In this document: positions 45,931-54,199 of the stretch, piece by piece
How the letters are laid out: every line of letters starts with the position of its first letter
Numbering within the stretch: position 1 is the first letter of the stretch
Source of the DNA: Dokdonella sp.
GTDB lineage: Bacteria; Pseudomonadota; Gammaproteobacteria; Xanthomonadales; Rhodanobacteraceae
Direction of reading: 5' to 3'
Assembly (NCBI GenBank): GCA_023228465.1
Contig: JALOBC010000001.1
Location: 159,254-223,253, forward strand
Length of the DNA: 64,000 nucleotides
Translations under genes and position numbers: made by a program
The notes under the pieces: generated by a model
What the model saw: only the letters and a program-made list of their open reading frames with translations
What the model was told of the DNA's origin: nothing
Database searches by the model: none

Positions 45931-47244
45931 ATGAAGAAGTTCCTGTCCGGTCTGCTGCTGTTCCTGATCGTCATCGTCTGGCTGGTGGTGTGGACCGCGC
46001 TGCCATGGTTCCTGATCCTGGCGCTGACCGTGCTGCTGGCGCTCTGGCTGGGACTCACGCGTGGTGGGCGGCGCACCCTGTCGGTCACGCGGGTGGGTCT
46101 TTCCACGCTCGGTGCGCGGCTCGGCTCCACGGCCGTGATCGTGGTCGGCATCGCCGGTGTGGTCGGCGTACTGGTCGCGCTGCTGGCGATGGGCGAGGGG
46201 CTGTCCGCAACCCTCAAGCAGACCGGCAGCGATCAGACCGCCATCGTGCTGCGCGGCGGCGCCGGCGGCGAGGCCAATTCGGTGCTGACGCGTGACCAGA
46301 TCGATGTCATCGCGCAGGCGCCGGGCGTCGCGAAAGGCGCCAACGGGCAGCCCATTGCCTCCGCCGAGATCGCCGTGATCACCAACATTCCCAAGAAGAG
46401 CGACCCCGGGAGCGACGCCAACGTGTCACTGCGCGGGGTGGGCGAGGCGGCGTGGACGGTGTGGCCGAACGTGCACATCGTCGAGGGCCGCAAGTTCCAG
46501 CCGGGCCTGCGCGAGCTCGTCGTCGGACGCGCGGCGCAGCAGCAGTTCGTGGGCCTGGGCCTTGGCCAGCAGCTCAAGCTGTCGGGCCAGGAATGGACCA
46601 TCGTCGGTGTGTTCGAGTCGGGCGATGCGCACGCGTCGGAATTGTGGGGCGACGAGAAATCGGTGGCCTCGGCCTACCGGCGCGGCAGCAGCGCCCAGTC
46701 GGTGACCGTGCAACTCACCTCGCCGGCCGCCTTCGACGCCTTCAAGGCGGCGCTCACCAGCGATCCGCGTCTCAGGGTGGACGTGGACACCACGCGTGCC
46801 TTCTACGGCAAGCAGTCCGAAGGCTTCACCAAGGTGATCCGCGTGGTCGGCATCACGATCGGCGTGATCATGGCGATCGGCGCCATCTTCGGTGCGCTCA
46901 ACACCATGTACGCGGCGGTCGCGACGCGCGCGCGGGAAATCGCCACGCTGCGCGCCATCGGCTTCCGCGGTCTGCCCGTGGTGGTGTCGGTATTGCTGGA
47001 AACGATGCTGCTGGCGCTGCTCGGCGGCGCGCTTGGCGCTGCCATCGTGTGGCTGGTGTTCAACGGCTATACGGCGTCCACGCTAGGCGGCAACTTCAGC
47101 CAGGTGGTGTTCGAGTTTCGCGTGACCCCGAAGCTGATCTGGACCGGCATCAAGTGGGCGCTGGCGATCGGCTTCGTCGGCGGCCTGTTCCCGGCCATGC
47201 GCGCCGCGCGCCTGCCGGTGACCACGGCGCTGCGCGAACTGTAG
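45931..47244 (+). CDS. ABC exporter permease 2, FtsX/MacB type
   Basis: The 437-residue permease resembles permease 1 but has extra N-terminal hydrophobic sequence (FLSGLLLFLIVIVWLVVWTA and following) before the MacB-type first helix (GARLGSTAVIVVGIAGVVGV). The periplasmic domain is followed by three helices with the loop ATRAREIATLRAIGFRG and an end LPVTTALREL. GAGGAAAA is seven bases before the ATG. It is the last gene of the adaptor-ATPase-permease-permease operon. Confidence 0.9.
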   Translation: MKKFLSGLLLFLIVIVWLVVWTALPWFLILALTVLLALWLGLTRGGRRTLSVTRVGLSTLGARLGSTAVIVVGIAGVVGVLVALLAMGEGLSATLKQTGSDQTAIVLRGGAGGEANSVLTRDQIDVIAQAPGVAKGANGQPIASAEIAVITNIPKKSDPGSDANVSLRGVGEAAWTVWPNVHIVEGRKFQPGLRELVVGRAAQQQFVGLGLGQQLKLSGQEWTIVGVFESGDAHASELWGDEKSVASAYRRGSSAQSVTVQLTSPAAFDAFKAALTSDPRLRVDVDTTRAFYGKQSEGFTKVIRVVGITIGVIMAIGAIFGALNTMYAAVATRAREIATLRAIGFRGLPVVVSVLLETMLLALLGGALGAAIVWLVFNGYTASTLGGNFSQVVFEFRVTPKLIWTGIKWALAIGFVGGLFPAMRAARLPVTTALREL

Positions 47245-47400
47245 GGCGGCCCAGCGCCGCCGATGCACCGCGTTGGCGCGCGCCGACCCGTGCCGCGCGC
47301 TGCGGATGGCGCGGCGTTGCGATGCCCTGGTATTGCATGCGCAGATCGGCGCCGTGCCGCCACTGCATGGCGTTGCGAGGGCAGCAGCCCTCGCCGCAAG

Positions 47401-47820
47401 CTACTTGCAGAACAACTTGATCTGCTGGTTGGCCTTCTCGACCTTGGCTGCGTGCGCGTTGGCAGCGTCGGCGTCCAGGGGTTCGCCATTGTCATCCACC
47501 GCGGGCATGTCGGCCTGCAGGGCGGCGAGGTTCTGGCGTGCCACGCCGCAGTTGCGCACGATGTCCTCGGGCGAATAGCCGGCTGCGGCCGCCATCGCCG
47601 GGCCGCTCGATGCCGAATCCTTGGGGGCATCATCGGCGACCTGGCTGCTGCTGGTGATGCCCCCACGCACGTTGAGCTTCTGCACGTTCTTGACGCTCGC
47701 CGGTGGCGGCGAATCGGAAAAGTGCTTGACCCCGTTCGCGTCGGTCCAGGAATACATCTCGGTGGCGGCGGCCGGCACGGCCAGGGCCAGGGCAGCGAGC
47801 AGGAACCAGGTTGCTTTCAT
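47401..47820 (-). CDS. DUF4124 domain-containing exported protein
   Basis: The 139-residue product has a signal peptide (MKATWFLLAALALAVPAAA) and an N-terminal DUF4124 domain, recognised by EMYSWTDANGVKHFSDSPPP. The rest is low-complexity and ends in a helix with one Cys (NQQIKLFCK). The family is widespread in gammaproteobacteria and of unknown function. It converges with the ABC exporter operon and is divergent from pssA. Confidence 0.85.
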   Translation of the reverse strand: MKATWFLLAALALAVPAAATEMYSWTDANGVKHFSDSPPPASVKNVQKLNVRGGITSSSQVADDAPKDSASSGPAMAAAAGYSPEDIVRNCGVARQNLAALQADMPAVDDNGEPLDADAANAHAAKVEKANQQIKLFCK

Positions 47821-48035
47821 GGTGGAATCGTCCGGTGCGCGCCGCGCCCAGGGTGGCGCGGAATCCGCTGCGGACTGGATAACACCAGTCGCGCCGTGAA
47901 ACAAGGGACAGCTGCGCAGCCCGGCATTCGTGGCCGGCAAGTTGCCCCCGGCACGCCCTTGCGCAGGGCGCCGCGCGGCAGGCAGGGGGGTTCACGCTAC
48001 ACTTTCACCTCACCCCGGAGGAATACCGCTTCCGA

Positions 48036-48836
48036 ATGGACGACATGCCGACCGTGCCGCGCAAGCCGCCGCGCGGGATCTACCTGCTGCCGAACCTGTT
48101 CACGACCGGCGCGATGTTCGCCGGCTTCTATGCCATCGTGGCCGGGATCGGCGGGCGCTACACCGAAGCGGCCATCGCCGTATTCGTGGCGGCCATCCTG
48201 GATGGTCTGGATGGCCGCGTTGCGCGCCTGACCAACACGCAGAGCGAGTTCGGTGTGCAGTACGATTCGCTTTCCGACCTGGTCAGCTTCGGCCTCGCCC
48301 CGGCGCTGGTGCTCTACACCTGGTCGTTGTCGGCGCTCAAGGCCTACGGTTCCGGCTGGGGCAAGATCGGCTGGATGGCGGCCTTCGTCTACGCAGCCTG
48401 CGCGGCCCTGCGGCTGGCGCGCTTCAATACCCAGGTCGGCGTGATCGACAAGCGCTACTTCCAGGGCCTGGCCAGTCCCGCTGCGGCGGCGCTGTGCATG
48501 TCCTTCGTATGGACCGTCGAGGACGGCGGCCTGTTCGGCCTGCGCGCCGACAACCTCGATTTCGTCACGCCGATCGTGGCGGTGGTGACCGGCCTGCTGA
48601 TGGTCAGCCGCGTGCGCTACTTCAGTTTCAAGGCCTGGCCGCGCTCCGACCGCGTGCCGTTCTTCTGGATTCCGGCCGCGATGCTGGTGCTGGTGGCGCT
48701 GGCGATCGATCCGCCGCGCGTGCTGTTTGCCAGCACTGCGCTCTACCTTGCCTCCGGGCCGGTCATGACCCTGTGGGGCCTGCGCCGCACACGCGGCCAG
48801 CGCGCCTTGCGGGGGAGCGGCAAGGCACGCGAGTGA
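48036..48836 (+). CDS. pssA: CDP-diacylglycerol-serine O-phosphatidyltransferase
   Basis: PssA makes phosphatidylserine, the precursor of phosphatidylethanolamine. The 266-residue membrane protein has the CDP-alcohol phosphotransferase signature spread over DGLDGRVARLTNTQSEFGVQ and YDSLSD, with YLLPNLFTTGAMFAGF before it and six to eight helices. This is the integral-membrane (Bacillus-type) enzyme and not the E. coli peripheral one. The stop overlaps the GTG of the next gene (GTGA), which couples lipid synthesis to the regulatory and lipid-transport genes downstream. GGAGG lies unusually far (14 bases) from the ATG. Confidence 0.93.
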   Translation: MDDMPTVPRKPPRGIYLLPNLFTTGAMFAGFYAIVAGIGGRYTEAAIAVFVAAILDGLDGRVARLTNTQSEFGVQYDSLSDLVSFGLAPALVLYTWSLSALKAYGSGWGKIGWMAAFVYAACAALRLARFNTQVGVIDKRYFQGLASPAAAALCMSFVWTVEDGGLFGLRADNLDFVTPIVAVVTGLLMVSRVRYFSFKAWPRSDRVPFFWIPAAMLVLVALAIDPPRVLFASTALYLASGPVMTLWGLRRTRGQRALRGSGKARE

Positions 48837-50536
48837 ACGCGACGCCCGCCAGCCCGATGCTCCACCACGGCGTCGGCACGCTGGCCTTCCTGGCCGAGCT
48901 GTCGCAGGCGCTGGCAGTGTCGCTCGACCTGGAGACCACGCTGGCCGAAACGGTCGATCGCGTGCTCGGGTTCATGCAGGCGGAAGCGGCCTCGTTGTTC
49001 CTGATCGAGACCGATGGCAGCAGGTCCGTGCTCCAGTGCCACATCTGCGCCGGGCCGATCGACGTGCGCGGCCTGCGCCTGGCGCTCGGCCAGGGTGTGG
49101 TCGGACGGGCGGTGGCCGAAAATGCGATCCAGCTCGTTACCGATGCCGCGCACGACCCACGGGTCTGGCGGGCCGCCGACGAGACCCATGCATTCGACAC
49201 ACGCAGTCTGGTCTGCGCGCCGCTGGCAACCGCGGCGGGGCCGATCGGCGCGCTGGAGATCATCAACCGCCGCGATGGCCGCCCATTCACGGCCGCCGAC
49301 GCCGAACTGCTCGGCGTGATCGCGGCGCCTGCCGCACTGGCCATCAACAACGCGCGCATGGCGCGTGATCTCGTCCAGCAGCAGCGGCTCAAGCGCGAGT
49401 TCGACCTGGCGCGTCGCCTGCAGCGCTCGCTGTTGCCGCGCCGGCGCCGCGACGGCTTTCCCATCGTGGCGGTGAACCGGCCGGCGCACGAGGTGTCGGG
49501 CGATTTCTACGATTACTTCGACCTTCCTGATGGCCGCATCGGCTTCGTGGTCGGCGATGTATCAGGCAAGGGCATGGATGCGGCCCTGCTGATGGTGCGC
49601 GCGGCGAGTCTGCTGCGCTGGCTCGGCATGGAGAGCCCCGCGCCCGCGGACTGGCTGGCGCGCGCCAACCGGGAGTTGTGCCTGACCGCCCAGGATGGCC
49701 GCTTCGTGTGTGCCCTGGTGGGTTGCTGCGATGCCGACGCGACCCGCGTGCGGTTTGCCGGTGCCGGCTTTCCACCCGTGCTGGTGTGGCGCGATGGCAC
49801 GTTCACGGAGTATGCGGCCGGTGGGCCGCCGCTCGGCATCGCCGCGGACATGACCTTCGCGGAAATGGACATCGCACTCGACCAGGGCACCCTGTACGCC
49901 TACTCGGACGGTGCCACCGACGTGCGCGCAGCCGATGGCAGGCCGATCGGTACCGCGGGTATCCGCGAACTGATTGCCCGTCACGCGGCGGCGGCACCCG
50001 AGGCGCGTCTGCGTGCCCTGCTGGCCGAGTTGCGCCACATGCGCCTGGTGGACGACACCACCCTGCTGACCATCGAGGCGGCGCATGGCGGGCAGCCGGA
50101 ACGGGTGCTGGAGCGTCGCATCCGCGCCGCGCCGGAGGAATTGCGCGGTCTGCGCGTGGCCCTGCGTGGCGCGCTCGACGGCCTGGGCGTGGAGCCCGAG
50201 CTGCGCGATCGCCTGGTGCTGGCCATCGACGAGGCCTGTGCCAACATCATCCGTCACGGCTACGGGCCGGACGGGGATGGTCACATCGAATTGCGACTCA
50301 CGCGCGAGGGCAACCTGCTCAGCTTCGAGCTGTGTGACCAGGCACCGTGTGCCGACCCGCAGCGACTGCGTCCGCGGCCGCTTGGCGAGTGTCGCAGTGG
50401 TGGCTTCGGGCTGGCGTTGATCGACGCGGTCATGGACGATTGGCAGCTCGAACCCGCGCCTGGCGGGTGTGGCAACCGCCTCACCCTGCGCAAGCGCATT
50501 GCCTGCATCGACGACGAGGACAGCGACGGCTCATGA
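48833..50536 (+). CDS. GAF-PP2C phosphatase-HATPase kinase partner-switching protein
   Basis: The 567-residue protein fuses the opposing enzymes of a partner-switching system. A GAF sensor domain spans about 25-165. A SpoIIE/RsbU-type PP2C phosphatase spans about 190-385, with metal-binding Asp224 in SGDFYDYF, Asp242 in GDVSGKGMDAA and Asp359 in YSDGATDV. An RsbW-type HATPase spans about 400-560, with the N-box EACAN at 467-471 and a G-box RSGGFGLALID. It should phosphorylate and dephosphorylate a STAS protein, and one is encoded immediately downstream with a four-base overlap. The GTG start overlaps the pssA stop, with AAGG upstream. Confidence 0.9.
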   Translation: MNATPASPMLHHGVGTLAFLAELSQALAVSLDLETTLAETVDRVLGFMQAEAASLFLIETDGSRSVLQCHICAGPIDVRGLRLALGQGVVGRAVAENAIQLVTDAAHDPRVWRAADETHAFDTRSLVCAPLATAAGPIGALEIINRRDGRPFTAADAELLGVIAAPAALAINNARMARDLVQQQRLKREFDLARRLQRSLLPRRRRDGFPIVAVNRPAHEVSGDFYDYFDLPDGRIGFVVGDVSGKGMDAALLMVRAASLLRWLGMESPAPADWLARANRELCLTAQDGRFVCALVGCCDADATRVRFAGAGFPPVLVWRDGTFTEYAAGGPPLGIAADMTFAEMDIALDQGTLYAYSDGATDVRAADGRPIGTAGIRELIARHAAAAPEARLRALLAELRHMRLVDDTTLLTIEAAHGGQPERVLERRIRAAPEELRGLRVALRGALDGLGVEPELRDRLVLAIDEACANIIRHGYGPDGDGHIELRLTREGNLLSFELCDQAPCADPQRLRPRPLGECRSGGFGLALIDAVMDDWQLEPAPGGCGNRLTLRKRIACIDDEDSDGS

Positions 50537-50877
50537 CGAATCATGCCAACACGGTTGAAACCGAGCAGTGTGCCGGACACGTCCTGGTGCGGCTCGGCGG
50601 CGAGGTGGATCTGTCCTGGTCGCAGGATGTACGTCGCGCGGTGCTGGCGGCGTTGCAGGGTGGATTGCCGGTGGGCGTGGACCTTGCGGCGGTCGATTAC
50701 ATCGATTCCTCGGGTATCGCGGCGCTGGTGGAGGGCTTGCAGGGCGCGCGCTCGCGTGGCGTCGCCTTCGCGCTGATCGCCGTCAGTGCGCAGGTCCGTG
50801 CGGTACTGGAGCTGGCCCGGCTGGACCGGGTGTTCACGCTGGCGGCCACCACGGATGAGGCGTTTGCCGGCCCGTGA
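50533..50877 (+). CDS. STAS-domain protein (anti-sigma factor antagonist / MlaB-like)
   Basis: The 114-residue protein is one STAS domain of SpoIIAA/RsbV type: VRLGGEVDLSWSQDVRR, then VDYIDSSGIAALVEGL with the likely phosphorylation site Ser59, and VRAVLELARLDRVF. It is the expected substrate of the kinase/phosphatase protein encoded just before it. The stop also overlaps the start of mlaE (GTGA). In E. coli the STAS protein MlaB is a subunit of the Mla lipid transporter, and its Thr52 aligns with this Ser. The protein may therefore regulate the transporter and not a sigma factor; that is inference. Confidence 0.88.
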   Translation: MTNHANTVETEQCAGHVLVRLGGEVDLSWSQDVRRAVLAALQGGLPVGVDLAAVDYIDSSGIAALVEGLQGARSRGVAFALIAVSAQVRAVLELARLDRVFTLAATTDEAFAGP

Positions 50878-51671
50878 ACGTGCTGCTGCGCGCGCTCACG
50901 AACGTCGGGCGAGCCACGTTTGCGGCATTTTCCGGCGTGGGCCATGCCGCGGTGCTGCTGTTCGACGCCCTGCGCTTTGCCCTGCTTGGCTGGCGCGTCG
51001 GCCAGCCCCTGCGGCTGGCGCCGGTCGCGCAGCAACTGCGCGAGATCGGCGTGGACGCGCTGCCCATCGTGGTCCTGCTCGGCTTCACCGTCGGCCTCAT
51101 GCTCGGCATCCAGTTCATCGCCTCGCTCTCGGAGTTCGGTGCCCAGTCGCAGGTGATCGTGGCGGTGGCAAAGTCGGTCACGCGTGAATTCGGCGCGCTC
51201 ATCACCGCCATCCTCGTGGCCGGCCGCTCGGGCTCCGCGCTGGCGGCGCGGATCGGTTCGATGAAGGTTTCCCAGGAACTCGACGCGCTCAGCGTGATCG
51301 GCATCGAGCCGGTGCGCTACCTGGTGACCCCGGCGCTGCTGGCCATGCTGGTGATGCTGCCCGCCCTGACCATCCTCGCCAGCGCCGCGGCGCTGGTCGG
51401 CGCGGCGCTGTACAGCGCACCGGCGCTGGACATCACGCCGACCGCCTATCTCCTGCATACCATGAACCTGCTGGATGCCGGTGACCTCTGGCAGGGCCTC
51501 TCCAAGAGTTTCGTGTTTGCCCTGCTCATTACCCTGATCGGCGTCAGCACGGGCTTCTCGGTCAGCGGCGGCGCCGAGGGCGTGGGGCGCGCCACCACCC
51601 GTGCGGTCGTGCTGTCGATTTCCTGGATCATCGTGGTGGACATGGTGTTTTCGTTCTTCGTCAACCGGTAG
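50874..51671 (+). CDS. mlaE: MlaE-family lipid ABC transporter permease
   Basis: MlaE is the membrane subunit of the MCE lipid transporter that keeps outer-membrane lipid asymmetry. The 265-residue protein has the family signature LPIVVLLGFTVGLMLGIQ, then TREFGALITAILVAGRSGSA, ARIGSMKVSQELDALSVIGI and GGAEGVGRATTRAVV. The GTG start overlaps the STAS gene by four bases. The next gene, mlaF, begins 95 bases later. This order (STAS-E-F-D-lipoprotein) differs from the E. coli order F-E-D-C-B. Confidence 0.95.
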   Translation: MNVLLRALTNVGRATFAAFSGVGHAAVLLFDALRFALLGWRVGQPLRLAPVAQQLREIGVDALPIVVLLGFTVGLMLGIQFIASLSEFGAQSQVIVAVAKSVTREFGALITAILVAGRSGSALAARIGSMKVSQELDALSVIGIEPVRYLVTPALLAMLVMLPALTILASAAALVGAALYSAPALDITPTAYLLHTMNLLDAGDLWQGLSKSFVFALLITLIGVSTGFSVSGGAEGVGRATTRAVVLSISWIIVVDMVFSFFVNR

Positions 51672-51709
51672 GGCCGAAGGCCGCGGACCTGCGCCGGGAG
51701 CCGCGGCGC

Positions 51710-51738
51710 TTTGCGCCCGTGCCGGCGGCGGCTATGCT
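51710..51738 (+). promoter_or_regulatory. Possible internal promoter before mlaF
   Basis: TTTGCG and TATGCT are 17 bases apart in the only sizeable gap of the lipid-transport cluster. The -35 match is poor. Confidence 0.3.
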
Positions 51739-51766
51739 CTAGCGATTCCCCGCAGCCTTGATCCCC

Positions 51767-52630
51767 ATGCCTTCGCATCCCCGCGATGGGCCCGCCCTGC
51801 AGCCTCCGGGGCTCGGGCCCGAGCCCCCGGTGGCCTCAGCCCAGGCGCTGATCGACGTGCACCAGCTGCAGGCCTGGTATGGCCGCCGCCGGGTGCTGCA
51901 CGGGATCGACTTTCGCGTCGCTGCAGGCGAAATCCGCGTCATCATGGGCGGCTCGGGTTCGGGCAAGTCGACCCTGCTGCGCCACCTGATCGGCCTGCAG
52001 CGCCCGGCCAGCGGCACGGTGAAGCTGTTCGGCACGGATCTGGGCACGGCCAGCGAACGCGAACTGCTGGCCGTGCGCAAGCGCATCGGCGTGTCCTTCC
52101 AGGGCGGCGCACTGCTGACCTCGCTGTCGGTCGGCGAGAACGTCGCCCTGCCGCTGCGCGAGCACACGCGACTGGATGAATCGACCATCCGCATCATGAG
52201 CCGGCTCAAGCTGGAGGTGGTCAACCTCGGCGGCTTCCAGGACCTGATGCCCGGCCAGCTTTCCGGCGGCATGGTCAAGCGGGCGGCGCTGGCGCGCGCC
52301 ATCGTCATGGATCCGCGCCTGCTGTTCTTCGACGAGCCGTCGGCCGGCCTGGATCCGGTCGTTGCCGCCGAGCTCGACGAACTCATCCTGCGCCTGCGCG
52401 ATGCCCTGCGCATGACCATCGTGGTGGTCACCCACGAACTGGAAAGCGCATTCAAGATCGCCGATACCATCACCGTGCTCGACCAGGGCGAGATCCTCAT
52501 GACCGGTGCGGTCGAGGCGGTGCGCGCCGCACCCAATACGCGCATCCAGGATCTGCTCAACCGGCGCCCGCGCGAGGTGCAGGTCGATGCGGAAACCTAC
52601 CTCAGGCGCCTGACCGAGGAGGAAGGCTGA
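51767..52630 (+). CDS. mlaF: MlaF-family lipid ABC transporter ATP-binding protein
   Basis: The 287-residue ATPase powers the MlaE permease. It has Walker A GGSGSGKSTLLRHLIG, a Q-loop SFQGGALLTSLSVGENVALP, the signature LSGGMVKRAALARAIV, Walker B LLFFDEPSAGLDP and an H-loop VVVTHELESA. The SGGM signature and FQGGALL are typical of MlaF. The N-terminus has an extra proline-rich segment of about 25 residues before LIDVHQLQAWYGRR, so the true start may be further in. A TTG nine bases upstream is less likely. Confidence 0.95.
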   Translation: MPSHPRDGPALQPPGLGPEPPVASAQALIDVHQLQAWYGRRRVLHGIDFRVAAGEIRVIMGGSGSGKSTLLRHLIGLQRPASGTVKLFGTDLGTASERELLAVRKRIGVSFQGGALLTSLSVGENVALPLREHTRLDESTIRIMSRLKLEVVNLGGFQDLMPGQLSGGMVKRAALARAIVMDPRLLFFDEPSAGLDPVVAAELDELILRLRDALRMTIVVVTHELESAFKIADTITVLDQGEILMTGAVEAVRAAPNTRIQDLLNRRPREVQVDAETYLRRLTEEEG

Positions 52631-52650
52631 TAATGTGGCGCTACCGCAAC

Positions 52651-52656
52651 AGGAGG
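52651..52656 (+). promoter_or_regulatory. Ribosome binding site that decides a TTG start for mlaD
   Basis: A full-consensus AGGAGG lies five bases before the in-frame TTG at 52662. The alternative GTG at 52635 has no such site. Confidence 0.6.
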
Positions 52657-52661
52657 CACCC

Positions 52662-53585
52662 TTGAGACGCGACACGCTCAACTACGCCCTGGTCGGCGCG
52701 GTCGTCGTGGCGGCGGCCGTCCTGCTGCTGCTCGCGCTGGCGCTGATCGGCGGGCGCAGCGTTGCCAGCGCCGACTACACGGTGCGCTATCGCAACGTGA
52801 CCGGCCTGCGCGCGGGTGCGCCAGTGTTCTACGAGGGCTACCGCATCGGCGCCGTGGCGGACGTCACGCCCGAACGCGACGCGGCAGGCACGCGCTATCG
52901 GGTGACCCTGGCCGTGCGCCGCGACTGGCCCATTCCGCGCGACAGCCGGGCCCGCCTGCAGTCCAGCGGCCTGCTCGCCGACGTGTCGATCGGCATCCAC
53001 GAGGGCGCCAGCCACCAGATGCTCAAGCCGGGCGGCGAGATCGCGGGCGTGGAAGGCGGCAACATGTTCGCCGCCATGAACGACCTGGCGCTGGAACTGG
53101 GGGAACTCACGCGCACGCGCATTGCGCCGCTGATCGAAGTCCTCACCCGGCGCACCGATTCCATCGGCGCAGCGCTCGATGCGCATGCGCCGGAGCTGCT
53201 GAGCACTGCGCAGGCGCTGCTGGACCGTTTGAACCGTGCCGGCGATGCACTCAACGATGTGCTCAATCCGGCCAACCGCGCCGCCCTTGCCGGCACCTTG
53301 CGGGAATCGCAGGAGGGCCTGGCGGAGTTGCGCGCCACGCGCGCCAACCTCGACCGCGCACTCGGCGAGATCACGGGCATCGCGGCGGAGAACCGCGCCG
53401 ACGTGCGCCGCGCGGTGCGTGACCTGACCGGGGTGCTGGATACCCTGTCCAGCCGCGTGGACGTCATCATCCATCATCTCGAGGCATCCAGTCGCAACCT
53501 GGACCAGTTCAGCCGCGAGATCCGCCGTCGGCCGAACCGCTTGCTGCTGTCGCCCGAAGCCGACCCGCGCGAGGACCTCGAATGA
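52662..53585 (+). CDS. mlaD: MlaD-family MCE lipid-binding protein
   Basis: The 307-residue protein has one N-terminal membrane helix (ALVGAVVVAAAVLLLLALAL), then a single MCE domain (about 35-120, with YRNVTGLRAGAPVFYEGYRI and SSGLLADVSIGI), and a long helical C-terminal region (about 150-290) that probably forms a coiled-coil extension. MCE proteins form hexameric rings that carry lipids across the periplasm. The TTG start follows a perfect AGGAGG. The stop overlaps the start of the lipoprotein gene (ATGA). No mlaC is present. Confidence 0.93.
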   Translation: MRRDTLNYALVGAVVVAAAVLLLLALALIGGRSVASADYTVRYRNVTGLRAGAPVFYEGYRIGAVADVTPERDAAGTRYRVTLAVRRDWPIPRDSRARLQSSGLLADVSIGIHEGASHQMLKPGGEIAGVEGGNMFAAMNDLALELGELTRTRIAPLIEVLTRRTDSIGAALDAHAPELLSTAQALLDRLNRAGDALNDVLNPANRAALAGTLRESQEGLAELRATRANLDRALGEITGIAAENRADVRRAVRDLTGVLDTLSSRVDVIIHHLEASSRNLDQFSREIRRRPNRLLLSPEADPREDLE

Positions 53586-54199
53586 AGCCAGGCCGCCTGC
53601 CGATCCTGCTCGCCGCGTTGCTGCTGGCTGCCTGTGGCGGCGTGCCGGCGGTGCCGGACTACACCTGGTACCGGCTGCCACCGGCGCCGGAAATCGCGCC
53701 GGCGGGCGAAGTTTTCGCTTTGCCCGTGGTCGTGGGCAGTTTCGCCGCCGATGGCCTGTACGCCGACCAGGCGCTGATCCATGCGCTCGATGCTTCCGGC
53801 CAGCGTCTGCGCCAGTACCACTACCAGCTCTGGGTCGACCCGCCGGGTCGCATGCTGCAACGGCGCCTCATCGCGCGCCTGCGCGACGCGGCACTGGCGC
53901 CCCTGGTCACCGACGAGCTGGCCGCCGGCGCGCCGGCATTGCGCATCCGTGGGGTGATCCTGCGCATGGAGCGCGTGCCGGACGGGCAGGGCGGCACGCT
54001 CGCCGTGGTGGCCCTGAAGCTGCGCGTGGATGCCGCCGACCGGCGCCCGCTGGTCGATCAGGTCTATCGCGCCGAGGTGCGCGCCACGGACGGCAGCCTT
54101 GGCGCCACGGTGGCCGCCATGGGCACGGCGATCGACGAGCTCTTCGCGCGCTTCCAGGCGGATCTCGTGCGCCACGCGGACCAGGCCGATGCGCCCTGA
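53582..54199 (+). CDS. ABC-type transport auxiliary lipoprotein (PqiC-like)
   Basis: The 205-residue product has a lipoprotein signal with lipobox LLAAC at about residues 14-18 and a PqiC/DUF330-like domain: DYTWYRLPPAP, LPVVVGSFAADGLYADQALI, and YHYQLWVDPPGRMLQRRL. In MCE systems such as Pqi, this lipoprotein sits in the outer membrane as the partner of the MCE protein. It takes the place that MlaC or MlaA would have in the E. coli system. It overlaps mlaD by four bases and holD by eleven. Confidence 0.87.
   Translation: MKPGRLPILLAALLLAACGGVPAVPDYTWYRLPPAPEIAPAGEVFALPVVVGSFAADGLYADQALIHALDASGQRLRQYHYQLWVDPPGRMLQRRLIARLRDAALAPLVTDELAAGAPALRIRGVILRMERVPDGQGGTLAVVALKLRVDAADRRPLVDQVYRAEVRATDGSLGATVAAMGTAIDELFARFQADLVRHADQADAP

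Noticed and set aside
50533-50877. Naming the STAS gene mlaB outright
   Set aside because: Sequence is closer to SpoIIAA/RsbV than to MlaB. Only the position and the aligned Ser/Thr support the MlaB role, so it is kept as a hypothesis.
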